Source: JBBATK01 sp044228285
GTDB lineage: Bacteria > Bacteroidota > Ignavibacteria > Kapaibacteriales > NICIL-2
Direction of reading: 5' to 3'
NCBI GenBank assembly: GCA_044228285.1
Contig: JBGAVD010000003.1
Coordinates: 558,001-622,000 of the forward strand
Length of the DNA: 64,000 bases
Both the position numbers and the translations under genes were made by a program. A model generated the notes under the pieces. The model was not told the DNA's origin and made no database searches. It was given only the letters and a program-made list of their open reading frames with translations. Position 1 is the first letter of the stretch. The number at the start of each line of letters is the position of its first letter. Below are positions 38,308 to 48,267 of this stretch, in pieces.

Positions 38308-38403
38308 GTGTTTCTCATCTGCCCAATACACTGACACCCCTCAGCCCCGCTGAGAGCCTCAGTCCAGATGCAAGCCCAACAGGCCAATTCCCCACAGCCC
38401 AGG

Positions 38404-38815
38404 GCATTGCGAAGCGTAGCCCTGGGTACACTAGCGTGGAAAAGATCACAAGCCCTGAAAGGGCGACAACAATCCAGCCCAGGGCGAAGCGAAGCGTAGC
38501 CCTGGGTACACAAGCGCGGAAAAGATCACAAGCCCTGAAAGGGCGACAACAATCCAGCCCAGGGCGTAGCGAAGCGAAGCCCTGGGTACACAAGCGCGGA
38601 AAAGATCACAAGCCCTGAAAGGGCGACAACAATCCAGCCCAGGGCGTAGCGAAGCGTAGCCCTGGGTACACAGCATGGAAACGATCACAAGCCCTGAAAG
38701 GGCGACAACAATCCAGCCCAGGGCGAAGCGAAGCGTAGCCCTGGGTACATGAGCGTGGAAAATTCACAAGCCCTGAAAGGGCGACAACAATCCAGCACAG
38801 GGTGCAACCCTGTGT
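38404..38815. repeat. Tandem array of about 80-bp repeats (block 1)
   Basis: Five copies start at 38451, 38531, 38611, 38690 and 38769 (spacing 79-80) after a leading partial copy. Each begins with the palindrome AGCCCTGAAAGGGC, then GACAACAATCC, then a second inverted repeat (CCCAGGGC ... GCCCTGGG with a GAAGCGAAGCG-like loop), then a linker related to ACACAAGCGCGGAAAAGATC. The last copy switches to the CACAGGG...CCCTGTG version found in blocks 2 and 3. The array lies between the efflux operon terminator and the MFS gene. The linkers are near-identical, so it is not a CRISPR array. Reading frames through it encode only repeated peptides. Confidence 0.92.
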
Positions 38816-39007
38816 ACGCTAGATGAACCCTGTATACCCGAGATGAATGCTGTGCACCGATCCCCTATCATCAACCAATTTATTTGAGACACTGACACCC
38901 TAGGCTCCGCTGAGAACCTCAGGCCAGCTCCGCTATGAACCTCAGACCAACTGCTCTGAGCGCGCCAGGCTTGCGTAGATTCGCATCGAAACTATCTGTA
39001 TGCATCC

Positions 39008-40252
39008 ATGTCACCATCCACCAACACAAGGCCTCCACTCCTCGACTCTCCATTCAACCTAGCAGTCATAGCATCTGGTTTAGGTTTCTTCATCGATGCC
39101 TTCGACCTTTTCCTCTTCAACGTCTACCGCATTCCCAGCTTGAAGGAGTTTGGATTATCAGGTGCAGAGCTCACGCGTGTTGGTGAACATTTGCTTTCAA
39201 TTCAGATGATAGGGATGATGGTAGGTGGTGTAATGAGTGGTGTCATTGCCGACAAGATAGGTCGCGTATCTGTTCTCTTTGCCAGCATCACCCTATACTC
39301 TCTTGCCAACATCGCCAACGGTCTCATCCACGATGTGGATCTCTATGCTATCGTTCGCTTCCTGGCAGGGGTCGGACTCGCCGGAGAACTTGGTGCAGGT
39401 GTCAGCTTGGTGAGTGAAACGATGTCGGTTGAACGTCGTGGCTACGGCACGATACTCGTAGCAACATTGGGCGCACTTGGCGCAGTGACGGCTGGCTTAA
39501 TATCAGACTTCATTCCATGGCGCAGTGCTTTTATCAGTGCAGGGGTCCTTGGTTTGGGATTGTTGTTCCTGCGTATGAAGAGTATGGAATCACGCATGTT
39601 CCAACATTCAAAAGAGCAAAGCTCCGTACGCCGTGGTTCCTTCGTCCTCTTGTTCTCTTCTCCTCAACGCGCTTTGCGCTACCTTGCTTGCATCTTGATG
39701 GGTGTTCCGATTTGGTATAGTGTGGGTATGCTTATAACACTCTCACCAGAGATTGCTGCTTTGCAGCATATCGATGGTCTGCGACTCTCCCTGTGCTTTA
39801 TCCTCTTTCAAACTGGCATCACCGCAGGTGATCTCAGCAGTGGCATTCTCAGTCAGCTCTTCCGTTCGCGCAAGAAGATACTGATAGCCTACATGCTCTT
39901 TGCACTCGCTGCTACGATCGCACACTTCATCGTCATTTCGAATGCAGGATCCTTGTACATCACCTCTCTTCTCATGGGACTAGGCTGCGGCTATCTTTCT
40001 GTCTTCGTCACAACAACCGCAGAGCACTTCGGCACAAATCTCCGTGTTCTTGTCAGCGCAAGCGTAACAAACTTCATGCGTGGAGCTGTCACTCTGCTCA
40101 TTCCTCTGCATGTGTGGTTCGAGAACAGTTTCTCCATGAATCTAATCGAATCTCTTGCCTTGACTGGGATGCTCGTGTGGATCCTTGCACTCGCAGCTGC
40201 GTTCTGGTTGCCTGATCCCTATGGCAAAGACCTCGACTATGTTGAGACCTGA
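39008..40252 (+). CDS. MFS transporter
   Basis: The protein has 414 residues and about twelve membrane helices. The loop 2-3 signature GVIADKIGRVSVLF is typical for the major facilitator superfamily, of the sugar/metabolite:H+ symporter type (FFIDAFDLFLFNVY in helix 1, EFGLSGAELTRVGEHLLS after it, and RFLAGVGLAGELGAGVSLVSE in helix 4-5). The C-terminal half begins with LRYLACILMGVPIWYS. The substrate is not evident. It lies after the block 1 repeat array and shares a bidirectional hairpin with the surface-protein gene. No regulator or enzyme is beside it to suggest a substrate. Confidence 0.88.
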   Translation: MSPSTNTRPPLLDSPFNLAVIASGLGFFIDAFDLFLFNVYRIPSLKEFGLSGAELTRVGEHLLSIQMIGMMVGGVMSGVIADKIGRVSVLFASITLYSLANIANGLIHDVDLYAIVRFLAGVGLAGELGAGVSLVSETMSVERRGYGTILVATLGALGAVTAGLISDFIPWRSAFISAGVLGLGLLFLRMKSMESRMFQHSKEQSSVRRGSFVLLFSSPQRALRYLACILMGVPIWYSVGMLITLSPEIAALQHIDGLRLSLCFILFQTGITAGDLSSGILSQLFRSRKKILIAYMLFALAATIAHFIVISNAGSLYITSLLMGLGCGYLSVFVTTTAEHFGTNLRVLVSASVTNFMRGAVTLLIPLHVWFENSFSMNLIESLALTGMLVWILALAAAFWLPDPYGKDLDYVET

Positions 40253-40333
40253 GAGCTGTTATAAATGGTTTTGACCCACAGTTAGCATTCGCAGCTACTC
40301 GTTTCCTCCATTGTCGCTTCATTGATCTCTCGC

Positions 40334-40377
40334 TAACGCAAACAGGGCGAGCCGAATGGCTCGCCCTGTTTGCGTTA
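40334..40377. terminator. Bidirectional terminator hairpin
   Basis: A 20-bp perfect stem (arms 40334-40353 and 40358-40377, loop GAAT) between two convergent genes, so it can end both the MFS transcript and the surface-protein transcript. Confidence 0.8.
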
Positions 40378-40396
40378 AGCAAAAAGACTCTTGCTA

Positions 40397-43300
40397 TCAG
40401 CGCATGATGATAAGTTGACGCTTATCGCTGAAGATACCTGCATGAATGGTGTATGTGTACACACCTGGGGGCAGGTGCGATACATTCCAATCCACACTAT
40501 GCTGTCCAAAGGACAACTTCTGCGATCCATCCAAAAGTGTTTCGACCAGTTCGCCTGTCGAGTTGTAGACCTGCAACAAGGCTGGTACAGATTCTTGAAT
40601 ATCGAAGCGGAGCGTCACCTTTGTCTGCGCAGGATTTGGATAGCTCTGATACAACATGGCATTCGCAACCGTCGTACGCGCGGTTGTTGCAAAACACTTC
40701 GCGCCTGTTTGAATCTGTGTTGAACGTCCTTCTGGTACCAGACGTAAGAAGAGTAGTGAATCCGTTGTAAACACTGTATCAGGAACGATGTTGAGCAGGT
40801 CCTGTGACGTATCAGGCACTAGTATCAGGAAGCGCATCTCCGCAATCTTTCCAGCGCGCACGCTGTCCACATGACTGAAGTGCAGATGTAGTGAGTCATA
40901 AACCGGATGCTGCACGCTGAGTTTGGAACCAAAGACTGAGCGAGTATCGATATACTTCAGCATGAATTTGTTCCAGTTCACGCCCAGACCAAAGCTCATG
41001 TCTTGCAACCAATAGGTCACGCCATGATAGGTCGTTGCAAAGTTGGAGTCGAGATAGATTGGCACTGTCAGAGTATCCGAGAGAATACCGCCTAGTGGCG
41101 CTGGGTTGACAAAGTTTGTAGCATCTGTTGAATACTGTATTGGCAGTGTTGGAACGTAGCCTCTGCCTTGGAGTTGCATGGAATCAAGCAGACGACACGG
41201 CTTCGCAGTCATTGCGTAGGCGAGAGAGTCGAAGCTGGAGTAATCTCGCGGACAATACTGCACAACAACTGTTGCCATCTCTCCAGGCTGCAACAACGCA
41301 GTCTTTGGCGGAGTGGACGAGATATACTGAACGTCTCTTGGCAGTATGGCAATAGAGTCAACACTGATAGCAACATCTCCAGTGTTCCTCACAGTAAATG
41401 AATCGATAGCACAATCAAGAACTCGCACGCTGTCAAAGTTCAAGAGCGGCTTCTGAATCTTCATATCAGCCTTATCAACAACCACTACTCCATTATCTCC
41501 ACCAGCGCTCAGATAGTAGTTCAACACTTCCTGAGTATCGAAGAAAATGGAATCGATTTGAAATGGTGTTGAGAATGCTGTGTTTGTACGCGGCACAAAG
41601 TGCATGGTGAGGAGTTGTTGGACGGAGTCTGCGTTACGACAATCCTTCACGGTCACTTGCGTTCCACCCCGCGACGAGGTAACAGCCGTTGGCGCATTGA
41701 AAACTGAGTTTGCTCCAACGTATTTCAACAAGGTTGAATCATAGACCGCATCAAACTGCACATCCACTGTAGGTGCTGGAATGTCTCGCGAGGCATACAC
41801 AGGTATGTGCAGCGTATCGCAGCTCACGATACGGAAGGTGTCCACTGTAGTGCGAAGATTGTCGAAGGTCATTTGCATACCAAAGGCTGGTGCACGTCCT
41901 TCGCCTGTCAGGAGAATTGTTGTATCGATGTCGACGCATGGCTTCGAGTAATGCAACACTGCACGAGCCTGATACTTCTTCGGACCTTGACGCGGAGCGC
42001 GCGGCTTGAAGTAGAACTTGAATGGATAGGCATTCGTACCCGGTAGAATCACGACCGGAAACGAAATTGGATTGTTCAGCATATCAGTATGCGAAAACAC
42101 CCGTTCATCTGGCAGATAGGTAATAGAGTCTATCTGCACAATCTCCTGGTTCGGATTATCAATGATGCCCGGAATAGCAATGGAGTCGAGTCGAGCTGCA
42201 GAGAGCGTATCTACACGTGTACCAGGGAATCCAATTTGTGTGACCGTCGGTTTGAAGATCAGACTGCGCTTGCCAGCGAGGAAGCAGTAGTACTTGTTCG
42301 GACCCCAACCCGCGCCATGTGCGTTGATGTTGAATCGAGCAACGCAGTTAATGTTCTTGGTTTCAGCTGTTGTGCGTGGACAAAATATTAAGTGAGCCGT
42401 ATCGGTGGATCGAGGCGGAATCAAGTAGGGCAGGTTCTTACCGTTGAGTGAGTAGTAGTAAGAGTCAAACTTGAAAAGCTGTGGCGTTCCACCTGGTATG
42501 CCGAGTGAGTCGATCCACATGGAATCGATCGACATAGAATTCACAAAGGAATTATTTGTGAGTGGAATGTCGCGAACCACACAATCGCATGGACGTGTGT
42601 AGGAAAAGTTCTGAATGGTAAGACTGGCGTCGAGAACAACTGTGACAGTTTTGCCTTGTAAGTCGCCATCAATCTGAATCTGCGGACAAGGCTGAGAGCC
42701 ATAGGCTTTTACCTTAGAGTTGTACACCCCAGGACTTGTAGGGGTGAAATCGATAACAGCCGTGATCGAGTCGCGAGGTTGCATCAATCGTGGCAGTGTT
42801 TTACTCTGCGATATCAACGTGTATCCATTCGGAACGACCAGAGAGTCTACCCACACCGGCACAGCCGATGTGTTCTCGAGCGTAACGGAGTCACGTCGTG
42901 TATCGCCAACTTCTAATGTTCCGTAAATCGTAAGAGGTGTAACATACAATCGTGGTATCTGTGAACTACCAAAGAGCTTCACCTTCCAGATGTCTGCGGT
43001 GAGAGCTGTTGTGTAGTTCAGATAGGCGACAATTGCTATGTCCGTTAGATTATTGTTTGGCCTAAAGCGGAAATAGAATCGCCTGCTTTCCTTTGGATTA
43101 AGATTGAAACTTAGGCCGGCTAAGCTCAAGGCATTTCCATTTTGATCAACAGGACTAAACTCCACCCCCGGTTGGGTGAGTGAGAAGTTCTTGAGGGTCT
43201 GCGCTACGGAGGACTCATTGATGATGTCAATCCACACTATGGAGTCACGACATCCAATCACATTTTCCACGCTCATCACGATAGGGTCAAAGCGGAAGCG

Positions 43301-45502
43301 CTCAATGATCCCGCGACCTTGAACTGGAATGCATTGGGTGGTGAAGCATCGTCGTTCGTAGAGACAAAGAGTATCGTAATACATCAAAGAATCTGTTGGA
43401 CGAAACGTCAGGTTGATCGTCTTCGACTGTCCAGGACTCAAAGAGGCTGTCTTTGTCCCAGGAAAGAGAAACACATCGCCCCTCTTGAGGAAGAAGCTAA
43501 TGTCCATCACATCTGTCGTACTCTTGTTTGTAAAGGTTACGGTCTGAACGCTATCCTTACCAACAATCACATTTCCATAGTTGACGCTTGGTGTCGAGAA
43601 GATAACATCATTATCTAAGCCACGGCCAGACCATCGAAGTGTATCGACAAACAAGCAGTTGTAATCTTTCAAATGCAAGTAGAAAATGATGGGATCGTTG
43701 TTGACCAATCCCGGAGCAGCGGGCTTGAAGCGCAGGTACTTCTGATTTTCAGCAAACTTAGAAGAAGGTCGGAGCGTGTACGCTGGTGGTACTTTCGGCA
43801 TTCCAACACGAATGATCGTTGATGGGAAGCGTACGCTATCGATTATTACATTCCGTGATGTGAGATTATACCAATTGATGGCTTGCGATGGGTCGGAGAC
43901 GTCACCAGGACATGTGTTCTTGAAGGTTATCTGTTTAATTCGAGTCTTTCCTGTACCATGATCACGTATGGAGAACACTTCTTGAATAGAACCTTGAATG
44001 GCAATAGCAGCGCTGCCGTTGCATTTATCGTCAGATTGAATACGCAGAGTGTCGTAATAGGTAAAACTCGTATCGATTGTTGGGTGAAAACGCAGATACA
44101 TGGTATCACATTGTCCAATGCCTAGCGAAAAGGGAAAGCTCTTGTTCTTTGGAGGCATAAGTTGGAAAACGCCTCCGTAGCGTTTCACAGATCCTCCGCT
44201 GATCTGCACGGTGCGATTGGTATTTGTTCCGTTTGGACCAGTGTTATTGCACACCACAATCGCGCTATCGTAAAAAGGTGTAGTGATACACTTCGCATAG
44301 AGCGTGTCAAAAAGGATTGCTCTGCGCGTAACTTGTACTTCGGTGGAACGAGTGAGGTCAAGATCGATCTTCGTCGAAACGACGCAGCGGTTGTTACCAG
44401 CAATAACGAGTTGACCCTTTATCGGTCCGCTTAAGGAATCGTTAAATGTCAGTGTGAGACCAACGGGAGTGTTCGGCAAGAGTACTGCATTCTTGGGACT
44501 TACCGAGAAGGCTTTCGCATCTGCTCCGGTTACACTAAATGTGTAGCTGTTACCACAAGACTGGTAGGATGTATCCTGTACATTGATCTGCCATGACTTC
44601 GTTGAGACGCATTTGATGTCGTCCTTAATACTCAGCACATCAGTCACAATCTTCTGCGAAACTGTTCTATTGCTCGGCAAGCATGCTTGTACTTGCACCA
44701 TGTGTCCAACATTTCCTTTCCCAGTAGCATCACACAAGAGTCCTGCAGTAGCGCCCGATCCATTGTCATTGCAGCGATAGTACAGAATCAAGCCCGCTTC
44801 ATTGCCTGCAAGAGAACGCTCCATATTGCAGTAAATCTCCAATGGAGACAAGACACGATTCCAAATGCGTATCTCATCCATTTGACCGATGAAGGTTCGG
44901 AAGTTTGAAGAGCGCGCAATATCATTTGTGGAACCAAAGAAAATGCCGAGTGATGGGTCGTTGGGAACGCGCAGTTGCGCAAGAGGATATGCAGGATTGG
45001 ATGCGCGAGCAACTTCCTTAGCATTCAGATACAGAACTGCTTCGCGTTTCGAGCCGTCGAAAATGGCACAGAGATGTGACCAATTCCTATACAGTGGAGT
45101 TGCGCTAATCTTTACGATGGTGTTATCAGTATTTCCAAGGTTGTTGCCCTGACCATTGAGCTCAAAAACCAATTGGTCAGTTGGGTCGATGTAGAGAGTC
45201 CAGGAGTCGTTGTTGTCGTTATTCGTGAAAGGTCCCCACTTACCACCCAAATACACACGAGTGCCCGCTTGACGAGTAGGGTTGATCCAGAATTCCACTG
45301 ACATTGCGGTAGTCAAGCCGTCTTGCGCAACTGTCTTCTCTACGTCGATGTAGTTAGCGCCCTTACCGGTACTGACCGTTCCAGTGTAGGCACGTCCTAC
45401 ACAACTCTTATCCGTGTCACAGCTTGCAGGAAACTGCGCCAAGACATGTTGCGAACAGAAAAGGGTACTGAAGATCACTAAGCAGAGTAGCGGAGTTTTC
45501 AT
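40397..45502 (-). CDS. Giant T9SS surface protein with LamG, Ig-like and cohesin-like domains
   Basis: The product has about 1701 residues. It starts with a signal peptide (MKTPLLCLVIFSTLFCSQ...AQ). Residues about 40-240 are a LamG/concanavalin-like domain (MSVEFWINPTRQAG, YLGGKWGPF, MDEIRIWNRVLSPLEI), a sugar or protein binder. The middle is a long row of choice-of-anchor-D/ASPM-SPD-2-Hydin-like Ig domains (recurring pattern of 'VxFTNKSTTDV', 'GQSKTINLTFRPTDS', 'YYDTLCLYERRC'). Near 1260-1400 and 1490-1600 are cohesin-like domains (VQFDAVYDSTLLKYVGANS). A type IX sorting domain ends it (SYPNPAQTKVTLRF, LVETLLDG, LPPGVYTYTIHAG). The frame opens at 45550 with GTG; the Met at 45502 starts the signal peptide. 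Adhesion at the surface is inferred. Confidence 0.9.
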   Translation of the reverse strand: MKTPLLCLVIFSTLFCSQHVLAQFPASCDTDKSCVGRAYTGTVSTGKGANYIDVEKTVAQDGLTTAMSVEFWINPTRQAGTRVYLGGKWGPFTNNDNNDSWTLYIDPTDQLVFELNGQGNNLGNTDNTIVKISATPLYRNWSHLCAIFDGSKREAVLYLNAKEVARASNPAYPLAQLRVPNDPSLGIFFGSTNDIARSSNFRTFIGQMDEIRIWNRVLSPLEIYCNMERSLAGNEAGLILYYRCNDNGSGATAGLLCDATGKGNVGHMVQVQACLPSNRTVSQKIVTDVLSIKDDIKCVSTKSWQINVQDTSYQSCGNSYTFSVTGADAKAFSVSPKNAVLLPNTPVGLTLTFNDSLSGPIKGQLVIAGNNRCVVSTKIDLDLTRSTEVQVTRRAILFDTLYAKCITTPFYDSAIVVCNNTGPNGTNTNRTVQISGGSVKRYGGVFQLMPPKNKSFPFSLGIGQCDTMYLRFHPTIDTSFTYYDTLRIQSDDKCNGSAAIAIQGSIQEVFSIRDHGTGKTRIKQITFKNTCPGDVSDPSQAINWYNLTSRNVIIDSVRFPSTIIRVGMPKVPPAYTLRPSSKFAENQKYLRFKPAAPGLVNNDPIIFYLHLKDYNCLFVDTLRWSGRGLDNDVIFSTPSVNYGNVIVGKDSVQTVTFTNKSTTDVMDISFFLKRGDVFLFPGTKTASLSPGQSKTINLTFRPTDSLMYYDTLCLYERRCFTTQCIPVQGRGIIERFRFDPIVMSVENVIGCRDSIVWIDIINESSVAQTLKNFSLTQPGVEFSPVDQNGNALSLAGLSFNLNPKESRRFYFRFRPNNNLTDIAIVAYLNYTTALTADIWKVKLFGSSQIPRLYVTPLTIYGTLEVGDTRRDSVTLENTSAVPVWVDSLVVPNGYTLISQSKTLPRLMQPRDSITAVIDFTPTSPGVYNSKVKAYGSQPCPQIQIDGDLQGKTVTVVLDASLTIQNFSYTRPCDCVVRDIPLTNNSFVNSMSIDSMWIDSLGIPGGTPQLFKFDSYYYSLNGKNLPYLIPPRSTDTAHLIFCPRTTAETKNINCVARFNINAHGAGWGPNKYYCFLAGKRSLIFKPTVTQIGFPGTRVDTLSAARLDSIAIPGIIDNPNQEIVQIDSITYLPDERVFSHTDMLNNPISFPVVILPGTNAYPFKFYFKPRAPRQGPKKYQARAVLHYSKPCVDIDTTILLTGEGRAPAFGMQMTFDNLRTTVDTFRIVSCDTLHIPVYASRDIPAPTVDVQFDAVYDSTLLKYVGANSVFNAPTAVTSSRGGTQVTVKDCRNADSVQQLLTMHFVPRTNTAFSTPFQIDSIFFDTQEVLNYYLSAGGDNGVVVVDKADMKIQKPLLNFDSVRVLDCAIDSFTVRNTGDVAISVDSIAILPRDVQYISSTPPKTALLQPGEMATVVVQYCPRDYSSFDSLAYAMTAKPCRLLDSMQLQGRGYVPTLPIQYSTDATNFVNPAPLGGILSDTLTVPIYLDSNFATTYHGVTYWLQDMSFGLGVNWNKFMLKYIDTRSVFGSKLSVQHPVYDSLHLHFSHVDSVRAGKIAEMRFLILVPDTSQDLLNIVPDTVFTTDSLLFLRLVPEGRSTQIQTGAKCFATTARTTVANAMLYQSYPNPAQTKVTLRFDIQESVPALLQVYNSTGELVETLLDGSQKLSFGQHSVDWNVSHLPPGVYTYTIHAGIFSDKRQLIIMR

Positions 45503-45961
45503 AGGTGTGGAGTTGGTGAAAACCTCGTGGACATCATAGAGAAAGCGCACATCTCAACAGGAATGGGCTGTGCGCAGAAGAAATTTCAACAGGTAGAGAG
45601 TGGACAAATGAAACTCTACCTACCGCAAACCAAGCATCTCGCCCTCGGAACAAAGTCTCTGCTCCTCGAGTATTGCAGCTCGAGGCTGCAAAAAGCTCAA
45701 AAAAAGCCGGTCACCGACGAAAAGCAAGATACATGACAATCCGACAGTACCGCGATAATCGAGCCAAATTTTGCCATTTACGAGCATTTTTGTAGCTCAA
45801 ACTTTGTCGATACCTAACCGAAAAAGAACACTCAGGCACTGAATTTGTTACAACGTACACGCTAGGCTCTTTTGTCTCGTCGAAACTACGATTCTTGAGA
45901 CAAAAGCTACGGCAAAACGTCAACAACTTCGCCTACTATACGCGCTTTACGCATCATCACC
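45503..45961. other. Divergent intergenic region with inverted repeats
   Basis: The segment separates the surface-protein gene (minus) from the secreted orphan (plus) and must contain both promoters. It includes the inverted repeat TTGCAG...CTGCAA (45673-45691) and the longer one at 45869-45906, listed separately. No gene supported. Confidence 0.5.
45869..45906. promoter_or_regulatory. 10-bp inverted repeat upstream of the secreted orphan gene
   Basis: CTTTTGTCTC and GAGACAAAAG are separated by 18 bases, ending 55 bases before the ATG at 45962. It could be an operator for a dimeric regulator, a leader hairpin, or a terminator for the opposite strand. Confidence 0.45.
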
Positions 45962-46987
45962 ATGAATATCCTCACGCTTCGTTCCGCTACACTGCTCCCC
46001 ATGCTTTTCATTGTGCTGTCGGCAGCCATGCCTTTCAGACTCCAAGCAGCAGATACCGCACACGTAGACCGTGTCATCATTGGAAAACTGGAGTGCGGTA
46101 AGAACATTAGTTTTAAGGAATCGAAACTCGAAGCTGGTTTAGCGCTTGCTCTCAATCTTTCAAAGAAGTATAAACTCATTTCAAGTCATGAAAGCGATTC
46201 TGTCGCACGTGTACTGCGCATCCGTCAGCAAAGCAATGACTCTTCGCATCCGGCAGTGAACCGCGTGGCGCAGGCAATGGCCTGCTCCTACATTGCGTTT
46301 GCACGCATTGATCGTCTTGAGAATATCCTTCGCGCCGAGGTAACCATAGTTACCGGAGATGCGTTCAAAACCCGTAATCTGGGAAAGGGTTATGCGTTGA
46401 TTCGTTTCCGAAATGAAAAGTATGACAAGCTTGTTGAGGATCCAGCAGTTCTCACAGCATTGCAACGCGCATTGTGTGTGGCTTTGCTCGATTCAAATCT
46501 GTACAAAGGACAACCAAGTCCCTACAACGTTCATCCCGCTGCTACTGTTGTTGCTGGAGGCATGACCTTTGTGGATGATCCTTCTCAACCTTCCTGGGAA
46601 CTCTTCAAGAATCACACAGTGAATGGCTTCGACGTAGTGGTCAACGTGTTTGATGCAATGAAATCGGCAGCAGATTATGTGTGCTACGATGTGGATTCGC
46701 GCGACAGCATCTTTGCTCTTTTCAAGTTGTACCTCATTGAGAACGACAACGAACCGAGTCGCCAGGAGTTGGATGCACTGTACAAACTGGAAATCCAATA
46801 CTACATTCGTGGCACCTGCCATCGTACGCCAGCCGGGGCCGACATCAAACTCTACTTCTGCTCAGTAAACAGCAACGGAACCTATAGTATTGTGCGAACT
46901 GCGCAGGAATTCCTCGATACTGATGACCTTGACGCCTTCCGCCAGAAAGTCAAAATGCTCGCGCTCAGCGTGAGCGGAATGCGATGA
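45962..46987 (+). CDS. Secreted protein of unknown function, 341 aa
   Basis: The N-terminus is a signal peptide (core LLPMLFIVLSAAMPFRLQA, cut near 30). The first half resembles the periplasmic alpha/beta fold of CsgG- or TolB-type proteins: a strand RVIIGKLECGKN, a helix ESKLEAGLALALNLSKKYKL, then YIAFARIDRLENILRAEVTIV. This is only a fold-like impression. The second half (from about 190) is acidic with scattered Cys. No sorting domain is present, so it should remain in the periplasm or outer membrane. It is divergent from the surface-protein gene and 118 bases before the GNAT gene. Confidence 0.75.
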   Translation: MNILTLRSATLLPMLFIVLSAAMPFRLQAADTAHVDRVIIGKLECGKNISFKESKLEAGLALALNLSKKYKLISSHESDSVARVLRIRQQSNDSSHPAVNRVAQAMACSYIAFARIDRLENILRAEVTIVTGDAFKTRNLGKGYALIRFRNEKYDKLVEDPAVLTALQRALCVALLDSNLYKGQPSPYNVHPAATVVAGGMTFVDDPSQPSWELFKNHTVNGFDVVVNVFDAMKSAADYVCYDVDSRDSIFALFKLYLIENDNEPSRQELDALYKLEIQYYIRGTCHRTPAGADIKLYFCSVNSNGTYSIVRTAQEFLDTDDLDAFRQKVKMLALSVSGMR

Positions 46988-47104
46988 TCGACATAAAATG
47001 TCGCGATATCTCTTCGAACGCTAGCCGCGCCTGGCTCCGCTCTCGATAAGCCTTTGTTATATTCGCAGGATACAGTCGACACAGACACATCCTGGGGAAT
47101 CATC

Positions 47105-48232
47105 ATGCAGTGCACTATTCGGGCAATCTCATCTTCATCCGACGTCAACCGCTTCATTAAAAGTCAATGGAATTTTTACAAGGGCGATAAAAACTTCGTC
47201 CCACCATTGATCATGGATCGTCAGAAACTCCTCGATACCAAGAAAAACCCCTTCTATAAGCACGCAACCATGCAACTCTTCCTGGCTGAAGCCGGAGGCG
47301 AAGTTGTGGGCCGTATTGCTGCCATCATCAATGACAACCACAACATCATCCACGAAGACCGCGTTGGCTTCTTCGGCTTCTTTGAATGCGTCAACGATCA
47401 AGAAGTAGCAACGGCTCTACTGAATGCTGCCGCAACATGGCTGCGTGAGCGCTCTATGCAGCAGATGCGTGGACCTGTCAATCCATCTATGAACGACGAA
47501 TGTGGCTTGCTAGTAGAAGGCACCGATATGCCACCGCAGATTCTGATGACCTACAATCCTACCTACTATGCTGCGCTACTAGAAAACTACGGGCTACACA
47601 AAGAGATGGATCTCTTTGCGTATGAGCTTTACAACAAAACCTATGCGTCCGACAAAATGAAGCGCATGGTCAATCTCATCCGCGAGCGTAGTGGCGTGAC
47701 GATTCGAGCCATGAAGTTTGGTCCAAAGGCTGAGTTCACGAGAGATGTGCAGATCCTTAAGGATATCTACAATGCCGCATGGGAAAAGAACTGGGGCTTT
47801 GTAAAGATCACGGATGAAGAGTTTGACTTTCTAGCGAACGACCTCAAGCAAATCGCGGAGCCAAGCTTAGTCATGATAGCTGAAAAGGATGGACGCCCTG
47901 TTGGCTTCGCACTCAGCTTACCAAACATCAATGAATGTTTGATCCATAACAAGAAGGGTGGCATCATTGGTGGACTCTGGCACCTGTTAACCAAGAAGAA
48001 GAAGATCAGCTCGGTGCGGATTTTTGTGCTTGGAGTCCTGCCAGAGTATCGTAACAAAGGACTCGATGTCTTGCTCTATGCAGAAACCGCAGATGCAGCG
48101 CACAACATTGGCTGCGACATGGGCGAAGCATCGTGGATTCTTGAGAGCAACGAAGCGATGAATAAAGCAGCAACGCAGGTGATGCAGGGTCGCAAGTACA
48201 AGACCTATCGTATTTATCAAAAAGATCTCTAA
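47105..48232 (+). CDS. GNAT-like acetyltransferase family protein, 375 aa
   Basis: The protein resembles the large double-GNAT-like family found in many anaerobes and Bacteroidota. The N-terminal half has RFIKSQWNFYKGDKNFVPPL, AGGEVVGRIAAIINDNHN and RGPVNPSMNDECGLLVEG; the C-terminal half has the motif-A region VRIFVLGVLPEYRNKGLDVLL with an RNKG acetyl-CoA loop, followed by GEASWILESNEAMNKA. The frame opens at 47054 with TTG; I chose the ATG at 47105, which has GGGGA upstream. The substrate is unknown. The CPBP protease gene follows 35 bases after and may be co-transcribed. Confidence 0.85.
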   Translation: MQCTIRAISSSSDVNRFIKSQWNFYKGDKNFVPPLIMDRQKLLDTKKNPFYKHATMQLFLAEAGGEVVGRIAAIINDNHNIIHEDRVGFFGFFECVNDQEVATALLNAAATWLRERSMQQMRGPVNPSMNDECGLLVEGTDMPPQILMTYNPTYYAALLENYGLHKEMDLFAYELYNKTYASDKMKRMVNLIRERSGVTIRAMKFGPKAEFTRDVQILKDIYNAAWEKNWGFVKITDEEFDFLANDLKQIAEPSLVMIAEKDGRPVGFALSLPNINECLIHNKKGGIIGGLWHLLTKKKKISSVRIFVLGVLPEYRNKGLDVLLYAETADAAHNIGCDMGEASWILESNEAMNKAATQVMQGRKYKTYRIYQKDL

Positions 48233-48267
48233 GTAAACGTCGCTCCACGGAGCAGAGAAACCGCACC

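Noticed and set aside
38315..38688. Repeated peptide frames (CTQG-ASLRPGLDCCRPFRA type) in the arrays
   Set aside because: They are a by-product of translating the tandem palindromic repeats; no ribosome sites, and the same peptides appear at every array.
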